Origin: Toxorhynchites rutilus septentrionalis
Taxonomy: Eukaryota > Arthropoda > Insecta > Diptera > Culicidae
Assembly: GCF_029784135.1 (NCBI RefSeq)
Contig: NC_073745.1
Coordinates: forward strand, 197,063,807 to 197,127,806
Direction: 5' to 3'
Length of the DNA stretch: 64,000 nucleotides
Of this stretch, positions 9,130 through 18,348 are shown piece after piece. The notes beneath the pieces were generated by a model, which saw only the letters and a program-made list of their open reading frames with translations, had not been told where the DNA came from and ran no database searches. How positions within the stretch are numbered: the stretch's first letter is position 1; every line of letters starts with the position of its first letter. The position numbers and the translations under genes were made by a program.

Positions 9130-10444
9130 TTGAATGTTCTTCTAAACTCTTTGAATTAGTAGTGATGGAACCCGTCTTCTCGTTTTGCAAACAGTACATA
9201 ACTGATGACCAGCATGGATTCATGCCGAAACGCTCAACATCGACGAACCTGTTAGTATTTTCAAATTATATAGTGGATAGTTTGTCACGGAATAGCCAAA
9301 CTGATGCCATCTATACGGACTTGACTGCTGCATTCGACAAGATTCATCACGACATCGCAATCGCAAAACTGGAAAAGCTCGGATTCACAGGAAGGATGTT
9401 AGATTGGTTCAAATCCTATCTCAAAGAACGAAAACTTCGCGTTACCATCGGTGATAGCAGCTCCAACATTTTTTCTGCAGCTTCCGGTATTCCTCAAGGA
9501 AGCCACCTCGGACCCCTGATCTTTCTAATCTACTTCAACGACATTTGCTTGGTATTAGAAGGACCTCGCGTTTCGTTTGCGGATGATTTAAAAATCTATT
9601 GCCGTATTAGTTCTGTAGCCGACTGCTGGTTTCTTCAACGACAACTGGATATTGTAGCCGAATGGTGCGCCACGAACTGTATGGTTATAAATCCATTAAA
9701 ATGTTCCACGATATCCTTCTCTAGGAAAAAAGAACCGATCACGTTCGAATACGTTCTCTCTGGTGTTCCCATTCCACGAGTTATGAAGATCAAAGATCTT
9801 GGAGTGATACTGGATTCGAGACTGTCGTACAAAGAACATGTATCGTATGTTGTAGACTTGGGATTCATTATGCGGGTTTCAAAAACTTTCACGGACGTAC
9901 ATTGTCTCAAATTCCTGTATTGCGCTCTAGTTCGGCCTGTTCTGGAATACTGCAGTATCGTTTGGAATCCACACTATCAAACTGGCATTACGAGAATCGA
10001 GTCCGTTCAGAGAAGATTCATTCGGTACGCACTTCGCCTGCTTCCGTGGCGCAATCCTCATCAGCTCCCTAGTTACGAAACCCGATGCTTGTTGATCCAT
10101 CTGGATTCACTGCACTGCAGAAGAAAGCTAGCTAAGTCTTTGTTTGTAGCGGATACACTCACTGGTCGCGTCGATTCTCCAGAAATTTTAAGCCACCTAA
10201 ATCTCAACGTACCACCTCGACGGTTGCGGAGAGTTCCTTTTCTGCGGACTATACTTCGGCGAACGAATTATGGCATGTACACAGCAATAGCAAGCCTTCA
10301 GCGTGCATTCAACACAGTTTCTACGGCGTTTGATTTTAACATTTCGCGTGTTACATTGAAACAACGGTTTTTAGAATTAATTAGAGTTAGATAATTGTAT
10401 CATTTGGACCACTGTAGTCTGTTGATGCCAGAACAAATAAACAA
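9130..10444 (+). mobile_element. 5'-truncated non-LTR retrotransposon fragment
   Basis: Coding similarity begins abruptly near 9130 (SKLFELVV before the first ATG) and runs through the RT and C-terminal region to 10394, followed by a 50-bp tail ending 'caaataaacaaattg'. The 5' truncation is typical of incomplete reverse transcription. The element lies wholly inside the Helentron-like element 8428-11179. Confidence 0.75.
9162..10394 (+). CDS. Reverse transcriptase fragment of a jockey-group-like LINE, open frame
   Basis: A 410-codon uninterrupted frame. RT motifs appear in order: QHGFMPKRSTSTNLL (about residues 20-35), DLTAAFDKIHHD (about 50-62, first catalytic Asp), GIPQGSHLGPLIFLIYFNDI (about 110-130) and SFADDLKIY (about 138-146, FADD catalytic pair). 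The thumb/C-terminal region includes SVQRRFIRYA and RRTNYGMY. The endonuclease and the N-terminal RT fingers are missing, so the fragment is not autonomous. There is no RNase H domain after RT, which separates it from the surrounding I-clade LINE. The exact clade is uncertain. Confidence 0.8.
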   Translation: MMEPVFSFCKQYITDDQHGFMPKRSTSTNLLVFSNYIVDSLSRNSQTDAIYTDLTAAFDKIHHDIAIAKLEKLGFTGRMLDWFKSYLKERKLRVTIGDSSSNIFSAASGIPQGSHLGPLIFLIYFNDICLVLEGPRVSFADDLKIYCRISSVADCWFLQRQLDIVAEWCATNCMVINPLKCSTISFSRKKEPITFEYVLSGVPIPRVMKIKDLGVILDSRLSYKEHVSYVVDLGFIMRVSKTFTDVHCLKFLYCALVRPVLEYCSIVWNPHYQTGITRIESVQRRFIRYALRLLPWRNPHQLPSYETRCLLIHLDSLHCRRKLAKSLFVADTLTGRVDSPEILSHLNLNVPPRRLRRVPFLRTILRRTNYGMYTAIASLQRAFNTVSTAFDFNISRVTLKQRFLELIRVR

Positions 10445-10470
10445 ATTGCCTCTAGTGTCTGCACGATTTT

Positions 10471-10910
10471 CCCAGGTTCTTAAGTCTAGAAGACCGTGTT
10501 AAGGAAACATATTCTAAACTGTACAAAGGCAAGCGAGTATAAAAGATCTCGCATTTTGCATCGAAAGCCGATTTCCCCGGACACCTTGCCAATTTCCACA
10601 CGCTCCATGGATTTGAAGTCTGTGTTAGGGAAACACATTTCAGTCGGAACAAAAATACCCCCGACTTGCACGTATTTGCAATGCCGATTTCCCCCGGGCA
10701 CCTTAGTTTAGAAATTTCTGTTAGGGAACAAAAGCTCTCCCTACTTTCATGTATTTGCAATACAGATTTCTCCAACCCTGCTTGGTTTTGAAGTCTGTGT
10801 TAGGGAACATATTTCGGTGAGAACAAAAGTCCTCCTACTTCCATGTAGTTGCCATGCTGATTTCCCCAAGGCTGCTTGGTTTTGATGGCTGTGCTGGGGA
10901 AACAGTAATT
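10471..10910. repeat. Degenerate tandem array, ~80-115-bp units
   Basis: About five units each begin 'gatttyccc' (near 10471, 10570, 10686, 10764 and 10859) and contain 'tgtgttagggaa', 'gaacaaaa' and 'catgtatttgcaatgc' blocks. It lies just inside the conserved end region of the Helentron-like element. Central tandem repeats are common in HINE-type elements. Confidence 0.7.
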
Positions 10911-11208
10911 TGGGCCAATCAAAACGAGGCAGTTAGGGCGTTTAGATAACGCATAACATTTTACAATTATTCAATTGTTTATCTAATGAAGAATAACATT
11001 TTATTGACTGCGATAGATGCGTAGAAATAATCACTTTCGATTGATGCAAACATCTTTCCGATCCAGTAAGAAATGTTTGAGTTATAAGCATTCGAAATCT
11101 TGCATTTTTTCCTGCATGTTCTGTGTTTAGGTTTTCATTTTACCCCCTATATATTCCGGTTAGACGTAGTCCCACGTCAAAATTATGGAAAGTGGCTCGA
11201 AACATGAG

Positions 11209-11425
11209 TGTGGAGTTCTCGCTGGAAAGGGAAATCTCCCGATATCAAAGTACGTCTCACTAGTACGAAGGCCCAAGAGGAAAGAGGCCGAGTCATGGTT
11301 GTACATGTAAACTAAAGCATCGCCTGCTATTAGGTACAAGTAGTCGTACGTCATGTTCAATTCGGTTGACACTTGACAAATTCAATAAGCTCATTTCACA
11401 CTTGCTTAATGACGTATATCACACA
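11209..11425 (-). repeat. LTR (3' LTR in element orientation)
   Basis: 217 bp, TGTGGAGTTCTCG to TATATCACACA on the plus strand; matches 13208-13424 exactly by eye. Confidence 0.88.
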
Positions 11426-12918
11426 TCTCCCCTCTACTCATGGGAACTAAATGTTTTAACCGATTTGATGTTTTAGTATATGTGTAATTCCCAAAACCAA
11501 GGAATCACCCAACACTATATCGAACCGCTCTTACTTGTGCTGTTGTCCGTATAATGATGGGCAATGATTAGTGCTTGGCAATGATATATCAAGTATGTGC
11601 ATGGGAGGTACAATATTTCAATAAAGCGTAACAAGCGTTATCGACAAGGTAATAATTTTGAACTTGTGGTGCCACTCATCCTCTCACATCCCTTAAAAAA
11701 ATTGCCTAGAAGCATAGTCAAGTGTGAAATAACTACAAAAATGATTTCCATTAATTTCACATAACACATTCCTCGGGAATGTGATTACTAGTTCAATCGG
11801 TAGATACGATTTCGTCATAACTTGCGGAAATTACAAAACAACCAAATGTAAAACCTTACATATATCTATTCGACACCTTGCTCCGATTCGCACCAAGGGA
11901 TTCTGAATGTTTCAATCATTTGACGTACTGCGTAGATGGATTCTGCATAGACATTAACTTCATTTAACTTCATCTTGAGTTTTTATCTCATCTGTCGCAC
12001 AGAAAACAAAAATAACGATCGCAGAAATCCGAAGCAATCCATTCTGAAGCAATTCCGGACTTCAGAGCATCTCCAGAAGAATTGAGCCTAAAGACGGAAG
12101 AAAAAAGAAATCAGAACTCCGAAAATTACGATATACGTGAGAATTATTTTTTTTATTTTTGTTTTTCAGCATCCAATTTTTCATTCTCTTCGTTTAGCCA
12201 TCCTAATACTTGATCTTTCTGTTGTTGGTTTCGATTGTCGCTCTTATTGCTACTATTCATGCTACGGTCAAATGACCCGTGACTCCACGAGCGTTGCATC
12301 TACGATTATCTGCAGAACGAGTTTTGGATTAGTAGTACGTACAGTTACATTTAGGGCAACAAGAACGTCGACCAGCTCCATGATTTTTATATTTTATATT
12401 CAGCCTTGTTTAGCTTGTGATCGATTAATAGATGCTATGTAACGACGGTTCATTGGATATTTTTCATTCCACGATGCTTGTCGCTCTAATACTACCGCGA
12501 ACTCCCAAGGTGGCAACGTTTACATTTGAAACTGTTCTTCACGAGTTGCTGGCTGGATGATAAAATACGTTTCGTGGCCAAATGCTTTAAGAGCTGCATT
12601 CTGATGCGTCATGAACTATCTCCACCAAACTTGCGTGGAAGGTTATCATTGGTTAATCTGGTCCTTGGTTTAAGGATACTGCCAGCTCCGGAAGAACTAT
12701 TTGTTCCGTCGTCAGGTGATATCATCCTTGCATAATATGACTGAAAATTGCTCATCGTGATTATTATTCGAGTGATTCCGGCAACTCAACAACCTCTTTG
12801 CTCTCGTACACTGTACTTCCGCCAGTTTCAAGAACGCACCTTTACATTCCAATCATGTTAATTCTATGCGGTCGTAATTTCTTGATTTCTCCCGTCTCGC
12901 TTTTCTTTCAGCTGAATG

Positions 12919-13053
12919 CCCTCTCGCTATTTCCCTGCGGACATCCCGTCTCGCTATTTTCCTGCGGACATCCCGTCTCGCTATTTTCCGTGCGGACATC
13001 CCGTCTCGCTTTTTTCGTGCGAACATCCAGTCTCGCTTCTGCCGCGCGGACAT
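12919..13053. repeat. 27-bp minisatellite, five units
   Basis: Units of the form 'tcccgtctcgctattttcctgcggaca' vary slightly and repeat five times. On the minus strand they are open within a 105-codon frame (12853-13170) encoding a very basic nine-residue repeat such as IARRDVRRK. No known domain; probably not a functional protein. Confidence 0.75.
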
Positions 13054-13207
13054 GTCGTTACGCGCATTTTCCATAAGTTTATTTTCTTTTTTACTTACTT
13101 CGTTTGTTCGGGGGATTCCCTTCTTTTCAAGAACGTGATCCAGAAATAATACTCCAAATATAGAACACATTCGACTTTTCGACTATGCCTCCTGGCAGGA
13201 TCAACAA

Positions 13208-13424
13208 TGTGGAGTTCTCGCTGGAAAGGGAAATCTCCCGATATCAAAGTACGTCTCACTAGTACGAAGGCCCAAGAGGAAAGAGGCCGAGTCATGGTTG
13301 TACATGTAAACTAAAGCATCGCCTGCTATTAGGTACAAGTAGTCGTACGTCATGTTCAATTCGGTTGACACTTGACAAATTCAATAAGCTCATTTCACAC
13401 TTGCTTAATGACGTATATCACACA
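13208..13424 (-). repeat. LTR (5' LTR in element orientation)
   Basis: 217-bp copy of 11209-11425. On the minus strand the next bases inward (13207-13186) would be the primer-binding region; they read TTGTTGATCCTGCCAG, not a usual tRNA 3'-end complement. Confidence 0.88.
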
Positions 13425-14912
13425 ATGAGAAATCGCTCTTCATCCAATGAAAGCGAGGAATATTCACATCGATGGATTTTGAATTTTGCACGGAAGGTTT
13501 GTCCTGATTCCGCTCCTGTGCAAAAAATTGTTCGAGATATACCACAAGATAGGTGCGATCTTGATTCCGAGTTTTCGATGGTAGAATTCTCTCTTGCTCT
13601 GCTTTCATGTAACAATTCTGCTCCGGGATCGGATAGAATTAAGTTCAACTTGCTGAAAAACCTCCCTGATGTGGCGAAACATCGCTTGTTGAATTTATTC
13701 AATCGGTTTCTGGAGAATAATATTGTTCCAGATGATTGGAGACAAGTACGAGTTATAGCTATTCAAAAACCCGGAAAACCCGCGTCCGACTTCAATTCGT
13801 ACCGCCCAATAGCAATGCTGTCTTGTATACGGAAATTGTTGGAGAAAATGATCTTGTTTCGCCTTGATCGATGGGTTGAAACGAATGGCCTACTCTCAGA
13901 TACACAATATGGGTTCCGCAGGGGCAAGGGGACGAATGATTGTCTTGCGTTGCTTTCTTCAGAAATTCAAATGGCTTACGCCGGAAAAAAACAAATGGCT
14001 TCAGTATTCTTGGACATAAAGGGGGCCTTTGATTCTGTTTCAATAGAGGTTTTGACAGACAAATTACACTCTCGGGGTCTGCCGCCTCTATTGAATAATA
14101 TGTTATATAACTTGCTTTGTGAGAAGCATTTGAACTTTTCTCACGGAGATTCGGCAGTAAGTCGGGTCTCTTACATGGGCCTCCCCCAGGGCTCATGTTT
14201 AAGCCCCCTTTTGTACAACTTCTATGTAAGCGACATCGACAATTGCCTTACACAAAATTGCAGCCTAAGACAACTTGCAGATGATGGAGTGGTCTCTGTC
14301 GTAGGATCAACAGAATCCGACCTACAAGAACCCTTACAAGATACTTTGAACAATTTTTCAACCTGGGCCATTGGGCTAGGGATCGAATTCTCCACGGAGA
14401 AAACAGAGATGGTGGTTTTTTCTAGGAAGCATAGACCAGCAAAACCAAAGCTTCAACTTTTGGGTAAACCGATCACTCATGCTATGTCATTCAAGTATCT
14501 TGGGGTCTGGTTCGACTCCAAATGTACTTGGGGGGCCCATATTAGGTATCTGAGTAAAAAATGCCAACAAAGAATAAATTTTCTCCGTACAATTACCGGC
14601 ACCTGGTGGGGAGCCCATCCCGAAGATCTTATAATGTTGTATAGAACAACTATTCTCTCAGTGATGGAGTATGGCAGTTTCTGTTTTCAATCAGCTGCCA
14701 AAACACACTTAATTAAACTCGAGCGAATTCAGTATCTTTGTCTCCGTATTGCGTTGGGATGTATGCCCTCAACGCATACCATGAGTCTCGAGGTTTTGGC
14801 AGGCCTACTCCCACTAAAAGATCGCTTCAATTTATTATCTCTTCGGTTCTTCATCCGGTGTAAGGTCATGAACCTATTGGTGATCGGAAATTTTGAGCGG
14901 CTGATGAGCTAA
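13425..14912 (+). pseudogene. LINE ORF2, middle part: reverse transcriptase domain (I clade)
   Basis: After the small LTR element the ORF2 frame resumes with MRNRSSSNESEEYSH and stays open for about 496 codons. RT motifs in order: VIAIQKPGKPASDFNSYRPI, QYGFRRGKGTNDCLAL, VFLDIKGAFDSV (catalytic Asp), GLPQGSCLSPLLYNFYVSDI, and QLADDGVVSV carrying the Asp-Asp pair (LADD rather than the usual YADD/FADD). The thumb follows (FKYLGVWFDSK). The frame breaks by a frameshift near 14905, just before the RNase H region. This domain copies the element RNA into DNA at the nicked target; isolated here, it is not expected to be made. Confidence 0.88.
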
Positions 14913-14929
14913 ATTTTCACTCCGGATTC

Positions 14930-15976
14930 ATGAGTTCATATCATGAATTCATCTCCATGCAGGTTGATTCTTCTTCGTATATTCCCAACCGTGTTTGTTT
15001 CCCTGACTACATCAATTCCTCTGTGCATTTTGATCTGTCCATGAAGCAAGATATCCATGGATATTCAGATTACCAACGATCGAGGATCGCTCCAACGATC
15101 TTCGATGAAAAATATAGGGGTATCAATTGTGATAATATGTACTTTACTGATGGGTCCACTATAAATGAGTCCACAGGATTTGGAGTGTTCAACGAATTTT
15201 TTAGCACCTCACACAGTCTTCAGAATCCTTGCTCAGTGTATATTGCTGAATTGGCAGCAATTCATTGAGCGCTGGACAGCGTCGCCTCACGACCTGTTGA
15301 ACACTATTACATTGTAACGGATAGTCTTAGCTCTGTCGAAGCTATCCGTTCAGTGAGGCCGGAAAAGCACTCGCCGTACTTCCTTGAGAGAATACGAAAA
15401 ATTTTGAGTGCTTTATCCAGACGCTGTTATGTCATTACCTTTGTGTGGGTCCCTTCTCATTGCTCAATTCCGGGTAATGAGAGGGCTGACTCATTAGCAA
15501 AGGTAGGTGCGATTGAAGGCGATATTTATCAGCGTCAAATCGCCTTCAATGAATTTTAATCTTTAGTCCGTAAAAATACCATCGCTAACTGGCAACGCAA
15601 ATGGAACGAAGATGAATTGGGCCGGTGGCTTCACTCGATTATCCCTAAAGTTAGCCTCAAACCATGGTTCAAAAGTCTGGACTTGAGTCGGGACTTTATT
15701 CGCACCTTCTCCCGACTCATGTCCAATCACTGTTCGTTAGACGCGCTACTCTTTCGTTTCAATCTGGCCGGCAGCAATATCTGCGTTTGTGGCCGAGGTT
15801 ACCACGACATCGAACACGTTGTTTGGTCGTGTGAGGTGTATCTTGTTGCCAGATCGAATTTAGAGAACTCCCTTCGGGCTAGAGGAAGGCAGCCCAATGT
15901 GCCGGTGAGAGATGTGTTGGATTACATGTCCCAAATATATGTTTTCCTTAAATCTATCGATGTTCGTGTGTGATTA
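14930..15976 (+). pseudogene. LINE ORF2, 3' part: RNase H domain and C-terminus
   Basis: A single frame interrupted by TGA (about 15266-15268) and TAA (15557-15559). All RNase H signatures remain: YFTDGSTI (first Asp), YIAELAAIH (Glu), VTDSLSSVEAI (second Asp), and VPSHCSIPGNERADSLAK (His and last Asp). A C-terminal Cys/His segment CVCGRGYHDIEHVVWSC follows. RNase H degrades the RNA strand after reverse transcription and is diagnostic of the I group. The frame ends at about 15973-15976; the 3' UTR and A-tail follow. Confidence 0.88.
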
Positions 15977-16323
15977 TCCTTATATCCTTATACCCTCCAT
16001 TTCTTCCATTGTGAGTAATTGGTCCGCTTGCTATAAACAGAAGAATGAAATGTAAATTCACAACTGATGTACGAATAGATTTAAGAATTGAGTGTGTGTG
16101 ATTATCAACATTGTAATAATTTCCTTATACCCCATCCTTTTCCTGAGAAAATGTCACCCTTTTAATCTCGAGTCCACCACGAGTAATCGGTTTCCCACAT
16201 TACTAACCATAGATTTAAGAAAATTGTTCATATATATAGTTTTCAAAATATATTTAAGATTTCGGCTCCTTTAAACTTATGTAACTGAGCCTGTAAAAAT
16301 AAACGAATTTGTAAAAAAAAAAA

Positions 16324-17637
16324 AACAGCATAATGTTCAAACTCATGACAAGTGTTACACTTTCTCTTTAACGCTGGACATGGATAGCTTCTGTGAGGAT
16401 ATTGATTACATCTTGAGCAACGAATTTGATGATCATGGTCGCTTAGATCTCGGCGATGCTTTTGTACATCCTTGTAGGGCCGCTTTGCTGGAGCTCTCCT
16501 ATTACGATCATCGAACCAAGTTCGCTTTCTATTATCTCTTTGGTCTCGTGGTTGTTGACGATCACGACTCATTACGTATATTTCAGACGATTCTGTGACA
16601 GCTGTTTCAGCCTGAAATGCTTCTTCGCGAGTTGCAGCCTGCACAATGTATTTTGTGTCATATGCGTAAGTACAAGCTGCCTTCACCAACTCCTTATTTC
16701 TCAGGCCTTTGAGTAGTTGGGCTCGAACGAATCTTTCTTGGTCTGCTGGGCTGTACTCACACATGCGAACTTTTCCCATTAGACGAGCATGGAATGCGAT
16801 AGCTGACTCGGATTTCTCTTGCCTCATATTCGAGAATGCCTCATGTTCTGCTGCTGAATCCGTCATCGATTGGAGATAGGATTTAATGTTACTTACGAAT
16901 ACATCGTAGCAATTAGCATCTGTTAAGCTTGGCCTTAGCTTTGCTGCCTTGATGATTTCTTGCAATTCATTTCCAACAGACAGAAACAGAAGTTGTGATC
17001 TCCGGATTGGATCGTTAGCATTATTGAGGGTGGCAGCAATTTCGAAGTTTTCAATGTAACGATTCCACTGCTCCCACATTTTGTTTGCTGCCACGCCATT
17101 TGGAAATGGTTTTATGTTATCCCACCGGATGTGAGATGAAGTAGAATCGATAGTGCATGCGAGAGTGATTGGAGAAGTCCAGGTCAGGTCGACGTCTTTG
17201 GCTGGGGGCTTCGCTCGGAAAAACTCCATTGCCTTTGTGATATCCGCAAGTACATTCTCGACTCTCTGAAGGCGATCGTCGGTACTACGCGTGGTGCAAC
17301 TTACAATGTTAACTGGTGAAATTCTATTAGTCTCATCAGTTGCTTCACGAAAGTTTGCCAATTCGCCAGCTTGACTGTTGTTATTGGCGCCATCCTCATT
17401 GTGTTTGATGTTTAGGTGATTGTGGTCTCCTACTTCGGAATTCATGTCAGCTATAGAATCAGATACAGTCTTGGGATTATGGTCATCATCACTGCTCTCG
17501 TACTCCGAGACAGGTGGTGCTCGCACATACTTTCCCTCGTTTTCCATTTTGATAGATTTTGCTGTCCTTGATAACAATCTGCGATATTCGGAAAATGTTG
17601 AACAATATTCGTTATTTATCGATTTTTTCTGATCCAC
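16324..17637 (-). pseudogene. Gag gene of the outer LTR retrotransposon (5' and main part)
   Basis: A minus-strand frame of about 438 codons from ATG 17637 (an alternative ATG at 17547, MENEGKYVRAPP). The N-terminus is acidic and disordered. The central block WEQWNRYIENFEIAA, then FSNMRQEKSESAIAFHARL, then RAQLLKGLRNKELVKAA is the capsid-like region of Ty3/gypsy Gag. An Arg-rich linker follows, then two CCHC knuckles, CSRCNQYPHRSYPC and CNTCHEFEHYAV..C. The last Cys of the second knuckle is separated by the LINE inserted at 16323/5343 and is found at 5342-5242. Gag packages element RNA into particles. The frame itself has no stops, so the gene was intact when the LINE landed. Confidence 0.82.
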
Positions 17638-17743
17638 TAAAGGAAAGAAAAAAGTTTGGCCATTGCTTTGACCTTTGACAAAGGGATACGTTTCGTTCTT
17701 TTAATGACGTAACAAAAAGCATCATTGCAGATAAGCTGTTTCT

Positions 17744-18082
17744 GTGGCCTTACTATGCCACAGTAACTAAACGATATTTCCTATAATTGTTTTGGGCTTA
17801 CTGTGCCAATAAATTTTTTGGTGAACGTAGAATAAGGTTACACACTGTGGTCTTACTATGCCACCTAGAGAATAATGAGTTCATACGCAAGATTTATATT
17901 TTTTTGAACGTTCTACTGGACACTGTGGTCTTACTGGGCCACTTAGACTATCAAAATCCGGAATTTTCCAACATGGTGGACTTACTGTGCCACTTTGATC
18001 TTTGCAAACTTTAATTCCCAAAGATGTCTGACCACTGTGGTCTTACTGTGCCACTTAGAACACTGTGGACTTACTGTGCCAC
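17744..18082. promoter_or_regulatory. Array of seven 18-bp motifs in the LTR-element leader
   Basis: The core GTGGNCTTACTNTGCCAC occurs at 17744-17761, 17847-17864, 17925-17942, 17976-17993, 18037-18054 and 18065-18082, with a weaker copy at 17792-17809. Each core is itself a short palindrome (GTGG...CCAC). The spacing is irregular (28 to 78 bp) and the intervening AT-rich sequence is not repeated. The array lies 100-450 bp upstream of the gag start on the transcribed side, where gypsy carries its Su(Hw) insulator sites. The motif is not the Su(Hw) site itself. Confidence 0.7.
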
Positions 18083-18348
18083 AAATTCTCAGGAATTTTG
18101 CGATTCCTATCTGAGCTAGATGCTTGGGCATCAACGTATTTCTTTGTCAACTTTGTCACTTTTTCACTTATATGCCGCATAGTGGGCATGTTGATAGCGC
18201 CACAGAAAACGGGAATGCGAAGAAATTAAAATGGCTTACCATCAAAAATGCTGGTTGATTCCTTTTATTCGAAATTTAGCAAAAAAAATATTTTGATTAA
18301 AACAAAAAATAGGTTCTTCTACGTTAAAGTAAAGAAAAAAAAATTTTA

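Larger units (their letters stand above)
8428..11179 (-). mobile_element. Helentron-like element inserted in LINE ORF2
   Basis: The left end carries a hairpin with arms GGTTATA and TATAACC (8434-8454), then TTGACGTGGAACTAC. The right end carries GTAGTCCCACGTCA (11166-11179), its inverted partner. It sits inside an A-run of the LINE, whose reading frame resumes as LWKVARNM right after the insert. The rightmost 260 bp (10917-11179) match 62047-62312. The interior holds a truncated LINE RT (about 9130-10444) and a tandem array (10471-10910). Part of 8740-9081 is open on the minus strand (for example YAFDVHVKIEIECLKL) and might be captured host sequence; I do not recognise it. Confidence 0.6.
11209..13424 (-). 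mobile_element. Recent non-autonomous LTR retrotransposon
   Basis: Two 217-bp direct repeats, identical base for base by eye (11209-11425 and 13208-13424), begin TG and end CA. They are flanked by the 5-bp duplication ATGAG (11204-11208 and 13425-13429). A purine tract GTAGAGGGGAGA (minus strand, 11437-11426) abuts the left repeat, so the element reads on the minus strand with its 5' LTR at 13424-13208. The 1782-bp interior has no gag, RT or integrase, only a 27-bp minisatellite and short open frames. Identical LTRs indicate a young insertion, mobilised in trans. It interrupts ORF2 of the I LINE. Confidence 0.88.
5343..16323 (+). mobile_element. I-clade non-LTR retrotransposon (LINE), interrupted twice
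   Basis: The element is bracketed by the 11-bp direct repeat AACAGCATAAT (5332-5342 and 16324-16334). It has a GC-richer 5' UTR with no coding sequence (5343-5788), ORF1 (5789-7225), ORF2 with endonuclease, RT and RNase H (7336-15976), a 3' UTR, and an A-tail (about 16313-16323). Removing the inserts at 8428-11179 and 11209-13424 leaves about 6 kb, a normal I-element length. RNase H after RT is the hallmark of the I group. ORF1 is intact but ORF2 has several nonsense and frameshift lesions, so this copy is not autonomous. Confidence 0.9.

Noticed and set aside
17744..18082. CRISPR-like array
   Set aside because: Spacing is irregular (28-78 bp), the repeats are only 18 bp, and the DNA is from an insect. 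A protein-binding array in a retrotransposon leader fits better.
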